The notes beneath the pieces were generated by a model, which saw only the letters and a program-made list of their open reading frames with translations, was not told where the DNA came from and ran no database searches. DNA of 64,000 nt from Wuchereria bancrofti (lineage: Eukaryota; Nematoda; Chromadorea; Rhabditida; Onchocercidae), in NCBI GenBank assembly GCA_005281725.1, contig SSBO01000012.1, positions 19,233,060 through 19,297,059 on the forward strand, written 5' to 3'. Shown piece after piece: positions 51,201-62,620 of the stretch (position 1 is the first letter of the stretch; each line of letters begins with the position of its first letter). The translations under genes were made by a program, and so were the position numbers.

Positions 51201-53133
51201 TTGCAAATAAATTTTAATTTTTCTTATTTCATTTATTTTTGTCATTTTTTTAAACTTGAAAATTCTTTCATTTTTTTCTTTCTTTTGATAATAAAATGAT
51301 GAGCAATTTTTTTCAGTGAGGAAGAAACGAAAATTAATTTAGTGTAAAATTATTTACGGTAAAATGAGTCGATCAAGAGAATACCTTTTCAGTTTTTTTT
51401 TTTCGTTTTTTGAAAGAATGACATATTTTCTATCGGAAGGGAAAACCTGATTATTAAATCAAAATTTACGGTAAATTACACACATATGTACCATCGTATT
51501 ATTCAATGAAATATTCTCAGATGATGTCAATTCAATTTATGAAATATTTTTCATTCATTTGAAAAAAAAGGAAGAAGAGAAATAATAACAAATAATTTTC
51601 ATTTTTATAACATTCAATTTTTATAATTGATCATTTTGAAATTTTGTTTCTTTCTCTTTTCATCCTTTTGTTTTGTTTTGTTTTTTTGCTTCTTCTATTC
51701 TTTTTGCTATTTATTTTTCTTTAATAACTTTCTTGCTTCAGAAAAAAATTTCAAAAAAAGGAACAAGTTTCAAAAATATTTCAGATCAAATGAAATGAAT
51801 GAAATATCAAAAATACTGGAAGGGTTAGACTAGATTAGATTAAATGCTTACATAAATAAAAGAGATACACAACTATTTAGTGAAAAAATCCGAATGCTAA
51901 GCTCTAAAAAGGGAAAATGAAAAGGAAAATTTTTAATTTTATTCATTCATTTTTTTCTCTCTAGAAATCTCTTTTTCCCTTTTGTCTTAACTCAAAGATT
52001 TTTGCAAATTTAAGTTTTTTCATAAGTTTCTTTTTTCCGTTTTTTTAACTTAAAATTTTTCAACTTGGCCTTTTTGCAGATTTATTTAATTTTTTCCTGC
52101 GTATAAAAAATTTTATTCAAATTTCACACTTTTCATTTTTCGTTTTCCTTTCCTTTTTTGAAAATCATTTCCGGCTGTATTTGGTTTCGTTTTTTGTTTT
52201 CTTTTTGTAGATTAGTTATTTAATCGTTCGAGTTCATTCAGTCAATCTTTTAAATAGGCTAATAAAAAAATTCTATTCGTCTGTCTGTCTGCCCATTTTA
52301 TATTATATAAATGTTTCGTTGATATGATTGATATTAAAATTTTTTGAAATAAGTTATTACTAATATTATTTCATTTCGTTTCATTTCAAAAATTCAATCC
52401 ATACAATGATTGAAAATGTAAAATAATTGGAAATGATTGGAAATTATTTCCGACAACGAAATAAGATTGGTTATGTGATAAATCCATTCGTTATCATTTC
52501 ATTTCTTTCGCATATATTCGAGTGAGCAAATTGATTCGACATTTGAAACTTTTCTGAAATGTTAATTTCTTTCAACAATTTCAATTTTCTTTTTCATTCC
52601 ACAGGTTAGATCATTTTTTCATTCCTCTCTTTTTTGTTTTTATTTTCCTAATTTAATAAATTCATCATTGATTAATTAAAAAGTCTAATTAGTTAATTGT
52701 TGAAAAGAAATTTTCTTTCTTCAAATTAATTGATGGTTAATTGTGTTTGAATTGATGAATTAGTTATTGATGTAATTAGTGAATAAAATAAATTTTCATT
52801 TGTTTATTTATTGAGAAGAGATTTTTCTTCTTTTTTTCTTTCTTTTTCAAACAAATGATTCGTTGAAAAATTTTTCTTGGAATCGAGAAAGTTAAGATTA
52901 TTGTGTTCTTTGAACACTACTATATTCCTTTAATAAATATATTTTTGCAATATGTTCGCATAACGAGATAGGCAAGTAAATAGCTAAACAGGATACTGAA
53001 ATGTCGAGAAAGTTGGGATTACTGTATTCGTGTCATAAATATATTTCTGAATTATGTATGTATTAAAAGATAGGTAAGTGAATAGGTAAATTGAATAGAA
53101 ATAATTTAACAAGTTGTAAACTCATATTTCTAG
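45238..53133 (+). other. intron sequence, no firm exon
   Basis: AT-rich with homopolymer runs, the repeat at 47950-48200 and no supported exon. Two tiny frames reach a GT in phase 1 (49957-49996, MQCTVSMHLRVYK then C|GTAAAT; 51364-51391, MSRSREYLF then A|GTTTTT), but both are weak. Confidence 0.5.
47950..48200. repeat. degenerate tandem repeat of TTTATACGTA...AATAGAA
   Basis: Imperfect 25-30 base units combine TTATACGTA or TTATACATGC with AATAGAATTTA. A 65-codon Tyr/Ile/Arg-rich frame here is a by-product. Confidence 0.75.
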
Positions 53134-53152
53134 TTTATCTGGTATACTTTCA

Positions 53153-53234
53153 ATGTATACAGTAGCTAACACTTCCTCATATATCATCGATTTAAATTGT
53201 TATTACTATACGCGAACTGCTGCGATACCATCAG
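53153..53234 (+). CDS. alternative first exon D of RasGAP gene
   Basis: The ATG opens 27 codons, starting MYTVANTSSYIIDLNCYYYT and ending RTAAIPS, then G|GTAATT in phase 1 with lone G. An ATTTCTAG acceptor 20 bases upstream (exon from 53134) suits trans-splicing. Spliced to 56436 the junction reads AAIPS-ETCFEQ. The segment is GC-richer than its flanks. No domain recognised. Confidence 0.6.
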
Positions 53235-55385
53235 GTAATTTCTTCCTTTTTTCTTTCTTTCTTCTTCACCTCTACTATTTTCAATGTATTTCATTATTTT
53301 TTACCACTTCTTAATCAAAATCCAGATGAAAAACAAAAAAAAAAAGGACATACTTGCAAAATTTCCACAAAAATTAAAATTTCATAAGATGATAGAAAGA
53401 GAGAATAAAATTTATTTAGTAATTATTTATCTAAGTTACTATTGTCGTAAACTATTTATTAATTGGATATATTTTTTATTGTTTGGACTTTTTCCCATAT
53501 AATTACTACATCATTTGCATAAAATAAAATCATTTCGGAATTTTTAATTTTGTTTACTTATTTGTTTTCTTGAAATACATACCATTGTCACATACAAATA
53601 CAATACCTAAGAATTTGATTTTTCAGTAATAATTATAAATTTTTACATGTTATTATGATAAATGTTTTGTATCATTATCTTTTTTCTGAATTTATTCTAA
53701 TAAATTCAAGAGTATTTATGTTTGAAGTCGTATTTTATCAATTGATGGAATTGCGATCAAATTCTTTAAAGCATAACCAAATTAAATTTTGTCAAAGTAA
53801 ACTTAAAATATTGGATCAAATTTAGTTTAAAAATATAATTGGCTTTATTCATATTGGAATTATTTTCATTGGGCATGACTGTGACGAAATTTGAATTTGA
53901 ACAATTTTTATCCGTTACTATGAATCTAGTGCCAGATCAATTTGCAACTAAATTCTCTTCTCAAAATATAGCAATTTAGTTTTACAACCAAATAGCAAAT
54001 AATTCAATTTGCTATTGGAATTGGCGAAATATGCAAAGATAATCCAATTAGTGGGACTAATTGAAGTAATTGAATTAATTACACTAATTGGATTATTTCA
54101 AATGATGCGTCGAAATTTTTATGATATGTTCCTTTTTAGTTTTATCATGTGATAAATATTAAGTATTCAGTAAATCTGCAAATTATTCATTTATGGAAAA
54201 TTAGCTATTTCTTCATTTTTCTTCAAAAATATTAATTAAAATGCTAAAAATAGCTGTCCTTTATTCACATCAATTAAATATTTGAATGAATTATTTATCA
54301 CTTTTATTATTATTGTTACTATTTTTTCTCTCTGCTATTACATCGTTATTAATTAATTTGTAATCAATTAACTTTGAAACATTCGAAACGTTAAGGAAAA
54401 TTTTACACTTCACGACTTTTTTCAAAAATTTTTCTTTGGAACAATTTACAAATTATTAATTAGTGTAGTAAAATGAAATGATTTTTTGAAAATTGTTGCA
54501 TGCAGATATATCAAGTTAATGAATTATGCACATGTTCGATGTATTTAAATTAGTAGTAGTAATAGTAGTAGTAGCAGTAGTAGCTGTTGTTGTAGTAGTA
54601 GTAGTAGTAATAGTTGTTGTTGTAGCAATATTAGTATTAATAGTGGTAATAGTAATAGCATTGGTAATATAACATTATTGTGGTCATTTAGAACACTATG
54701 TCACCTATAACGGAGCAGCAGTAGTATTAATATGGTCGTTGGGGACAGTTATGTCCCTTCTATATGATTCAATTTATTCTTGATATTATTATCTACTTCT
54801 TCGTTATGGTCATTTATTTAGCTATGATCTGTCAAATAAATCAATAATCATTGAAAATTCGCGATACCTTTTTCTCTACTTATCATTAACAAAGCAAAGA
54901 CTTGATTTACCGGTTGAATATAAAACAAAACAACCGGAAGAAAATGTCAGACAATAAGACTAATAATTTGTAATCTTCAATTAGTTATCATTAGCTTTTC
55001 CTTATCACTAAAAACTTACTTTTCTATTTTATTAGGAAAAATTTTAACTACCGAAATGGCATCGTTTTTATTACTTATAAAAATTCAAACCAAAAAAAAA
55101 GAAATCTTTCATGCAAAAATATCTTTTCACTCTATTTTTGAGTTGACAGAAAAAAAATAAAATTCTGACTTTTTTAATTGCGAGAAAGAAAGGAAAAAGA
55201 ATATGAATTTCAATGGAATAAATAGTTACAACTAATTAAAGTTATCATTCCTATGTCATTTCGATTATGTTTTTCGGTAACTCTTTACCTTTTTTATACA
55301 TATTTACAATTGTAGGCAAATATTAGGCAATTACTTCATCAATATGTTAAAAATAAAATTTTCAAGAATTTTTTATTTTAAATAG
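53235..55385 (+). other. intron sequence with AGT tract
   Basis: No exon recognised. A GTA/GTT trinucleotide tract at 54545-54670 is followed by a diverged pair, GGTCATTTAGAACACTATGT (54680) and GGTCGTTGGGGACAGTTATG (54734). Confidence 0.55.
54545..54670. repeat. GTA/GTT trinucleotide repeat
   Basis: Imperfect AGTAGT runs interrupted by TGTTGT and AATAGT. Confidence 0.92.
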
Positions 55386-55393
55386 CAAAAACA

Positions 55394-55550
55394 ATGGTTC
55401 CTATCATTGTCACCACCACTACTACTATCACTAGTACTACTCCTACTACTACTGCTATCAGTATCTTAAACTCGTATGGATTTAACTCATGGATTTTCAA
55501 CCAAAATTTTTTAAATACTATTCCAGAAGAAACAAATATTTACAGTGAGG
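55394..55550 (+). CDS. alternative first exon E of RasGAP gene (Thr-rich)
   Basis: The ATG opens 52 codons and lies eight bases after a TTTTAAATAG acceptor. The first half is a Thr-rich run from an ACT repeat (MVPIIVTTTTTITSTTPTTT). The second half is ordinary protein ending NQNFLNTIPEETNIYSE. It ends GAG G|GTAAAT in phase 1 with lone G, matching 56436, which lies only 0.9 kb downstream. This is the first exon closest to the shared exon. Confidence 0.6.
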
Positions 55551-56435
55551 GTAAATTTTTTTAATCTTTGAAGAACATTTGAAATTTTAAATTGAATATT
55601 CAAATTTTTAAGATTATTCATCAACATAACTGGAAATATTTTGAACCAAATAGAATTTGTCTATTATTTTCGTAAATTTCGTTTCATTTCATTTTATCTT
55701 AAACATCATCAGTGATTTTATGTGATCATTCCTTTTTTTTACTCTTTCCTAGAAAATTATTAATTTTTGGATCAAATATTTTTATCATTCATTAATTATT
55801 GATTTTGGTAATGAATTAAGTTGAAGGTATGAGAAACTTTGCTGAAATTTTAATTAGATGAATAAATTTATCTTAAAAACTGTTTATAAAATTTCAAGGT
55901 AGTCAATTTATTTTCAAATTATATTTCAAATCTGCAGTGAATATTTTAATTATTTATTGACAAAGTGTGCAAATATAAAAAGTTATTTATGATAAATTTA
56001 ATTTACATCCCACTAAAAATGATTCGAAATCGAAAATTTGAAAACATTTGACTCCAGAAAATAAATATGAAAGTTATTACACAAAATTATTGTATTCGAA
56101 AAAATTTTAATCAAAGTAATTTCAATACGATTACTTTTCATTTAGTATCACTTGCTAAATGATATCACATCTTCCGCGAAAATTTTTATTCATATTTAAT
56201 TTTGATAAATAAAATTTCAAAAATTATTATTTCGGTTCAAAATTCGATTGAAAAGAGGTCAAACATGAATTTATTTACCTTATTGTCTTTTTAAATTTCT
56301 ATCAATTTTTTGCTAAGTTTAATAAATTTACATAAGCAACAATGACCAGGCTGGTAAGATTTTGTTAAAAATTTAGTTTTAAATTATATTTTTATTTTAT
56401 TGCAAATTGAATATTTTCATTTGTTTTTATTTTAG

Positions 56436-56557
56436 AGACATGTTTCGAACAAATATCATTAGATCGTCATGTATGGCAAAATAATAGAACAGAACGTAGG
56501 AATAGCGGTATCTCTCGTAATCTACCGACAGTTGCCCGTAATGGTACCGTTTATCAG
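56436..56557 (+). CDS. shared exon 1 of RasGAP gene (entry point for alternative N-termini)
   Basis: A 122-base exon between GTTTTTATTTTAG and CAG|GTTTGC, entering in phase 1 and leaving in phase 0. With the lone G of the upstream exons it reads ETCFEQISLDRHVW, then QNNRTERRNSGISR and NLPTVARNGTVYQ. It is polar and basic with RRNS, a consensus for basophilic kinases such as PKA, and no folded domain. Human SynGAP has a comparable Arg/Ser-rich linker with RRxS sites ahead of its PH domain. Five well-supported upstream ATG exons end in exactly the phase and base this exon needs. Phase 0 at the exit fits 60555. Confidence 0.85.
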
Positions 56558-56970
56558 GTTTGCCGTTTTAATTATCATGTAAATTAGCGTGGTTTATTAG
56601 AATTTAACTGATCAATTAATTAACTAATTAATTAATTAACAGATGATAACTGTGAATATGCAAAATAAGAAAGCTTGCCATTTTACTATATAATTAAGAA
56701 ATAATAGTTTAATCAAAATTTAAACATAAAAAACTTTGATAACACAATATTGTCAAATCTTGTTTAATTATGTTATACTTCATTATAATATGTCACTTAT
56801 ATATTACAAAGCAGAATATAGTCCATATATGTCTGTGAACAATTAATATTACTTAGCAATATGGATGATTAACATTACTGTAGCAATATAAATAATTACA
56901 CTATCGTAATAACCTTGTAAATAATTGATATTACTGTAGCCATTTTTTGTCAGTTACGGTAATTGATAGT

Positions 56971-57115
56971 GTAAGTCATCATTAGCTTATGTTCATTACG
57001 TCCCTAACCTTTTTATACACACCGCCTGTCACTTCCCGGGACTGATTCCTCGTGAAAAGGGAAAACTGCTATTTTGATACCTTTTGATTCTTTGGTGGAA
57101 ACCGCTTTAATCGCA
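56971..57115 (+). pseudogene. 18S ribosomal RNA fragment 2 (3' end of the gene)
   Basis: Unmistakable 3'-terminal small-subunit rRNA sequence, in order: AAGTCATCATTAGCTT, ATTACGTCCCT, ACACACCGCC, CCCGGGACTGA, and finally TTTGGTGGAAACCGC with TTTAATCGCA. The last block resembles nematode 18S in particular. Substitutions inside the nearly invariant decoding region (TATACACACCGCCTGTCAC where working genes have GTACACACCGCCCGTCGC) rule out function. It ends before the GTCGTAACAAGG segment. It lies in sense orientation within the intron between shared exon 1 and exon 2. Confidence 0.92.
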
Positions 57116-59254
57116 CTTTTCTTTTTCTTTTCTTTTGCTATGCGGTTTGTCAATACGACAATTCTGTATTTACTCATTCGATGATTAATTTAAAAAAAAT
57201 TTTTTTTCCCTTTGGTACTTTTATATATGATAAAAGAGTTAGGAGAAGATGGGAAGTCTCGAAAGTCAATGAGAGGAGAGATTGATGAAGGGTGAGTAGT
57301 AAGATAGAAGGAAAGGAGATCGTTAATGTTAAAAATGGAAATCTAATGGAGAAAATGATTAATTGTAATTTCTTAAAATGATTGTAATTTCTTTTTCTTT
57401 TCTGATGAATAAATTTAACATTATGAAAGTATTTTTGATAGTAATTTTTAATTTACAAATAAAATCAAGAGAAAAAAATGAAATTTTAGTTTTAAATATT
57501 TCAAAAAAAGGAAAACAGAAAGAAAATTAATAAATTATTTAAAAAAATCAATAATAATGATATGGACGATATCATCTTCGATTTTCGTTTTTTCCTTTTT
57601 CCTTAGTAAAATTAAAATTATGTCAACGTGTAAGATTGTGTGACAAGCAGAAAATTAATTCTTTCCAGTCATTCTTTGGTTGCAGATATTTGAAGAAAAT
57701 AATTACCGCCTTTGTTCTTTTCTCTTAATTCACAAAAAAAGCTAATAAAATGCGTCTATAATAGTATTTTCAAGTTCGAATATAATAATCCACAGAAATT
57801 CCTTTGACTTAGAAAAGAGGAAAAAATAAGAATTTAATAATATTGGATTTAACTGACTTCTAAATTTTTTTTCTAAATAAGAATTGAAAATTAAAAGAAA
57901 TAAAGCTAGAATTGCAACGAAATTAGATGATTTTTTGCAAAAACATTCTTGAAGCTATAATTTCTTCTTTTTTGTTTTGAACTTATCAATTTTTGTTTTG
58001 AATTTATCAATTTCTTTTCATTTTTCTGTTTGTTGAGTTATGTATTAAGTTAATAAGTTTCTTTTCTTCTCTTTTTTTTTTTGCTTATTCTTACCTAATT
58101 TCTTCTCCTATCTGTAGAAATGAAAAAAAAAAAACTGATTTAAAAGAGAACAAAATTAAACCTAATTAAAAAATGTATGCGATAATTATGGAGCATAGAA
58201 ATTTGAGACGTAAAAGCTTTTGTTGATTAAATTAGAAATGTTGAGTAAAAATATAAATTCAGCAAAAAGATTTAGCCATTTTGAAAAGACAATAAGATAA
58301 AATGAAAAAAAATTTGTTTAGCATCACTGGCCAAAAAAAGTGACCAGTCGACGAAGAAAACTTAAGATTTGCTAGCTCTAAGGCTTTCATAATACAAGTA
58401 ATATATTGAAATTGAATCAGCTGAAAATTTATGTTGACACCAATCGATTTATGATCTATGCAATGATCATAAATATAAAATGAAAGCTATTTAACATCTA
58501 TTACTACTTTTCATTTGATGGTAAAAAAATCTTTTGTTTGTTTACTTGTTCATTTATTATTTTGCTGTTTTGTTATGTTTACTTGTTTATTTAGTTTGTT
58601 TGCTTCTTTTTGTTTACAGCTAGGTGTGTATGTTTTTTTTCTATTCAAACATCTTTATTATATATTATAATTTGTAGTATTTCAAAGAGAAATGCTTCAT
58701 TTTTGCTTCATTTTTTTGTTACAAATACTTTTCAAAATGAAATAATGGAAAAATTTTTTGAACATTTCAAATTAATATTGTTTGTAAAATTTTTAAATTC
58801 AATTTTACAAAGAGAGTTTTTCCAATTTTTTAAATATAATATTTTAAAAATACTTTTAATACATTTCTATTGCATTAAAATAGAAAGCGAAAAAAGGGCT
58901 AAGCAAATGAAAAAATTCATATTCATTGTTTTTCTTCCTTCTCTGTGTCATTTTTTTTTTGCAATATTTAAAGGATTAGTAAACTTTAAAAATATGAAAT
59001 GATGATTGATAGAGGAAGGATAAGCAATAAATATTTTGTAAATAAGAATGAGGAGTGAAATTTAAATACATTTTGCATATTACACTTAAAGTTTTTATTT
59101 CGTAATAATTCATTTATTCATTCACTAATTGATTACATTAATTTACATTAGAAAGCTTAAATTTAATGCATTAATAATATTAGTACTATTAGTATTGTTT
59201 CGAAATCAAATTTCTTTCACAATCTTCTATTGCTTATAACAACAACAGAACAAG

Positions 59255-59420
59255 TTGGAGTAGTAGTAATAATAATAGCAGTAGTAGTAATAGTAGTAGT
59301 AGCTAGTTTAGTTTAGTTTGCTTTGGTTAGTTAATTAGTTTGTTAGTTGCTTGGTTATTTTGGTGAATTGGTTAGTTAGTTATTTAGTTAATTAGTTAAT
59401 TAGTTAGTTTAATTAGTATG
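59255..59420. repeat. AGT repeat followed by TTAGTTAGT/TTAATTAGT tract
   Basis: An AGTAGTAATA run (59265-59305) passes into a long tract of TTAGTTTAG, GGTTAGTTAA and TTAGTTAGTT units. It resembles no nematode telomere repeat (TTAGGC). Confidence 0.85.
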
Positions 59421-59696
59421 CAACGAGTAGTAGTAAGCAATAAGTAACATAATTGACATAGCAACGAAGAAAAATTAATTTGCAAAAAAAATAGAAAAGA
59501 AAGAGAGAAAAGCAAGTGGTTTTGCAAAGAATATTGCAAAACTTGCAAAAAGAAAAAGAAAAAAAAAAGCAGTTTTTGCAAGAAGGAGGTGCTTTTTTCT
59601 TCTGATCAGTAGTCTTTTTACAAAATTTATTCGTACATTCCTCCTCTACAACTATCGCTATTTCGTAGTTTCATCGTTTTTTTTTCTTCTTGCTTG

Positions 59697-59789
59697 CTTT
59701 TTTTTAATTTCTATATATACATATGCATATATACTTCTTCATGTTTTTTTTAATTTCTATATATACATATGCATATATACTTTTTCATG
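59697..59789. repeat. two-copy 46-base tandem repeat with inner palindrome
   Basis: Two adjacent copies of TTTTTAATTTCTATATATAC continuing ATATGCATATATACTTCTTC. Each contains the self-complementary ATATGCATAT. Confidence 0.93.
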
Positions 59790-59939
59790 AAAAATTTTAA
59801 ATTTCGTTTTAAATTTTTATGATCAGTCGAAGAAAAAAAAAGAGTGGAAAAAACAAAAAAAAAAGAAATAAAGAAGTGTAAATAAAAAAGGAAAATTTTC
59901 TCATCCATTCATTTTGGAAAAAAAAGGGAAAAAAAAGAG

Positions 59940-59993
59940 ATGCTTCATCGAAGTTCAACCATTGCAGGAATTAAGCTACCACCTTTGCTTTCA
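59940..59993 (+). CDS. alternative first exon F of RasGAP gene (short isoform)
   Basis: The ATG opens 18 codons, MLHRSSTIAGIKLPPLLS, then the strong donor TCA|GTAAGT in phase 0. This phase fits the exon at 60555 but not 56436. The exon therefore starts a shorter isoform that skips the Arg/Ser-rich shared exon. A purine-rich run, not an acceptor, precedes the ATG, so this is probably a genuine transcription-start exon with its own promoter. Codon composition is clearly coding. Confidence 0.75.
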
Positions 59994-60554
59994 GTAAGTT
60001 TATGAAAATTAGATAATTAAAAAATGAATAATTATTAATTAATTACAATTCAATAATTATTATAATCAAATGAAAAAGTAATAATAGAATTAATTTTTGC
60101 TTAAGTTTTCATTTATTTGACTTTTTTTTTTGCTATGACTTTTATCTATCAAAAATGATTATTAATTGTCTAATGTGTGGATTGTTTTAAACTTTGGTTT
60201 ATCATTTAAATGAAATTTGTCAATTTTAAATCTCTTTATATTGATCATCTTTTTTCGACATTAAACTTATATTCTTTTTTAAATAATTTTTTTAATGAAT
60301 TGATTTGGCAAATAAAGAGAAAAAAGAAATTACAAATAATATCTTAAACAAAATGGAATTATCCAAAATTGCATAGTAGTAATAATTCGAATAAAGAAGC
60401 AAATTGTGATAAAATATTAAATAGTTTTGAAGTGCTTGTTTGCTTAATTTTTAAATTATATAAAATTGTCGAAAAGTAAATAAATGAATTTCTAAATAAA
60501 AGAAATTCTTTAACTTATGTTTTAACTTAATTTTCTTCATTTCTTTTTTTTTAG

Positions 60555-60608
60555 GAAGGGCAAGGTATAGCGATCGTTGATGAGCCAACAACACCACAAC
60601 GTCTAGCG
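60555..60608 (+). CDS. shared exon 2 of RasGAP gene
   Basis: An 18-codon exon between TTTTTTTTTAG and GCG|GTATGT, phase 0 at both ends: EGQGIAIVDEPTTPQRLA. It accepts either shared exon 1 (56436) or first exon F (59940) and passes on to 63002. A Pro/Thr-containing linker with no known motif; TPQR could be a proline-directed phosphosite. Confidence 0.85.
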
Positions 60609-61489
60609 GTATGTATAATTTGAAATAAAAATTATAAAATTCAAAATGCTTAATGCTTGTGACTGTTTACTTTTTTTTTAATGAATTGCTTATTATCCCA
60701 AATTTTATTATACTTTTTTCTCCTGATATCAGGCCTTAATCAGAAGATTGCCTAAATTTCGACTGTATGAATAAATGCTTAATTTCATCGTTCATTTGAT
60801 TCATAATCAGTTTTCTAATTCGTCAGTAGTAATTTATCAGGTTAATTGTTCGGTAAAAAATTCTCAAAATTGACGAATTTTCGAAACTTAATTATTTCAA
60901 AAAAAAAAATGGTTAAATTCCTTAAAGTATTACAAACATGCAAAAATATTCTAAAATAATTAAAATTTTGCATATCTGCTAGTTTTATTATATCTAATTT
61001 CATTTTTCAAAAACATTCGATTTAAGAACTTTTGAAATTTCTATTGCTTAATTTGTCCATTTTATTATCCAATATTTGATTTCTTTGTTGAATAAAAACG
61101 AAACAGTTTTTCTTGTTTAATGAAATTTTGAAAAAATAAAAGTTCACTTTCAAAAAAACTTACAATTTGAAAAAAAATATTTGAAACTGAAAGAACGATA
61201 GAAAGATGTGTAGAGAAATAGTGAGATAGTATCAGTATTCCTATTATTATTATTAATATGGAACAGGCAGTAATACAAACAGTAAAAGGCATTTCACTTT
61301 GAGTTTTCTTGTTTAAATGATTGCAATGAAAAATTTCACGAAAATATATTTTGCGAATTTAAAAAAAGCGATTTTTTGCGCCACGATTTTAATTTATGTA
61401 AAAATAAAATAAAGAAGGTCGCTTGTAGAAAAAGAATTATTTACAAACATTCCATCGATTTCTTTTTAAAAGAAATATCAAATACAAAA

Positions 61490-61790
61490 TTTGCACAATT
61501 TCATTAATTTGGAGTTCTCACATTTCAATTAATGCATAATTTGAATATTTTGATTAATGTGAATATATGATATGAAGGTCGCATATTTTGATCGATTCAA
61601 AATTTTATTTTTCTACATATTATCGGGCATTTCGAAATACGAAATTCACATACTTCAAGCAATGTGAAATTCGTGAATTTTGGTTAATACAAAAATCGTA
61701 TTTTATCTATGAAATTTGTATATTTCGACTGTCATAAAATTTGCATATTTCGACTGTTAGAAAGTTTGCATATTTTTAAATTTCACTGCC
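61490..61790. repeat. degenerate tandem repeat of AAATTTGCATATTTCGACTGT
   Basis: Units of about 30 bases combine AAATTCGCATATTTTGA or TTTGCATATTTCGACTGT with GTGAAATTC-like spacers. They are clearest at 61705-61775 and more decayed to the left. Confidence 0.75.
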
Positions 61791-61935
61791 ATAATGATAA
61801 AATCGCATCGCTTCGATTCGGTTAACAAAGTTTAAATTACTTCATCCGCTCTTCTTTCTTCTTTTTCTTTTTTGTTTTATTCATTTATTTATTTGCTTGT
61901 TTATTTTTCATCTGAATTGTTATTTTTTAATATAG

Positions 61936-61962
61936 CTGATCACTTCACAATATCATCGTTGA
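61936..61962 (+). CDS. weak candidate alternative terminal exon
   Basis: After a TTTTTAATATAG acceptor, phase 0 reads LITSQYHR then TGA. It would fit the phase-0 end of exon 60555 and terminate a very short isoform; AATAAA follows at 62275. There is no homology support. Confidence 0.18.
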   Translation: MITSQYHR

Positions 61963-62605
61963 AAAGTATTTTCTGGAATGGTTTGATGGATAGCATTGTC
62001 ATGTCAATTTCATCACTTAACGAATGAAAAGTTGTTGAAGAGGATGAATCAATCTTGCATCGTTATAATAGTTTTCCAAATTGAAATCGTAAATTTTGTG
62101 TAATAGTGGCATTTTCTTTACTACGCCAAGCATAAATTATCAGTGAAAATCATTTAGAAACATATTTCATTTCTTAATTAAATGTTGCTTTTAGCATTAA
62201 CCATTCAAATTTTCGCAAATTTTCGAAAAATTTTTAATTACCATCCTTCTTTATTTGAAAGATTCAAATTTTGAAATAAAATAATGATTAATAATATTAT
62301 GGTAGTTTTAATTAATAATTACATGTTCCTTCTTTTTCTTTTCTTTTACAAAATTTTATAAAATGTCACTTTGTTTCTTATTATTTTATAGTATAAAAAA
62401 TTGATCAAAGTTGAATGAATAATCAATTGGATCAGAAAAAGAAAAATGCATGAAAAGACCAAACATATATGTTGTATGTTAATCATTGATGACAGTAACC
62501 TACCGTATATCCTATATAGTATTACAAGATCAAATATACAGTATTAAGATCATTCAATTAATATTTCTTTTTCAAACTAAAATCAGTTAAGTCTCTGAAG
62601 AGGGA

Positions 62606-62620
62606 ATGACCATACGCCTA
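62606..62620 (+). CDS. weak candidate mini first exon
   Basis: ATG plus four codons (MTIRL) runs into the good donor CTA|GTAAGC in phase 0, which fits exon 63002. It would start a form lacking all upstream exons. Too short to judge; the local sequence is GC-richer than its flanks. Confidence 0.22.

Larger units (their letters stand above)
56558..59939 (+). other. intron sequence, no exon seen
   Basis: Contains rRNA fragment 2, repeats at 59255-59420 and 59697-59789 and AT-rich DNA. A 130-codon Phe/Lys-rich frame at 58610 is AT-rich noise. Confidence 0.6.

Noticed and set aside
57227..57295. Frame MIKELGEDGKSRKSMRGEID followed by a good GTGAGT donor
   Set aside because: Ends in phase 2, which fits neither 60555 nor 63002; lies in purine-rich simple sequence just after the rRNA fragment.
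58610..59002. Longest open frame (130 codons) as a gene
   Set aside because: Starts without a proper ATG context, is almost entirely Phe/Lys/Ile/Leu and has no splice signals or recognisable motif.
59300..59420. Telomere-like repeat
   Set aside because: Units are TTAGTT/TTAATT, not the nematode TTAGGC, and are internal and imperfect.
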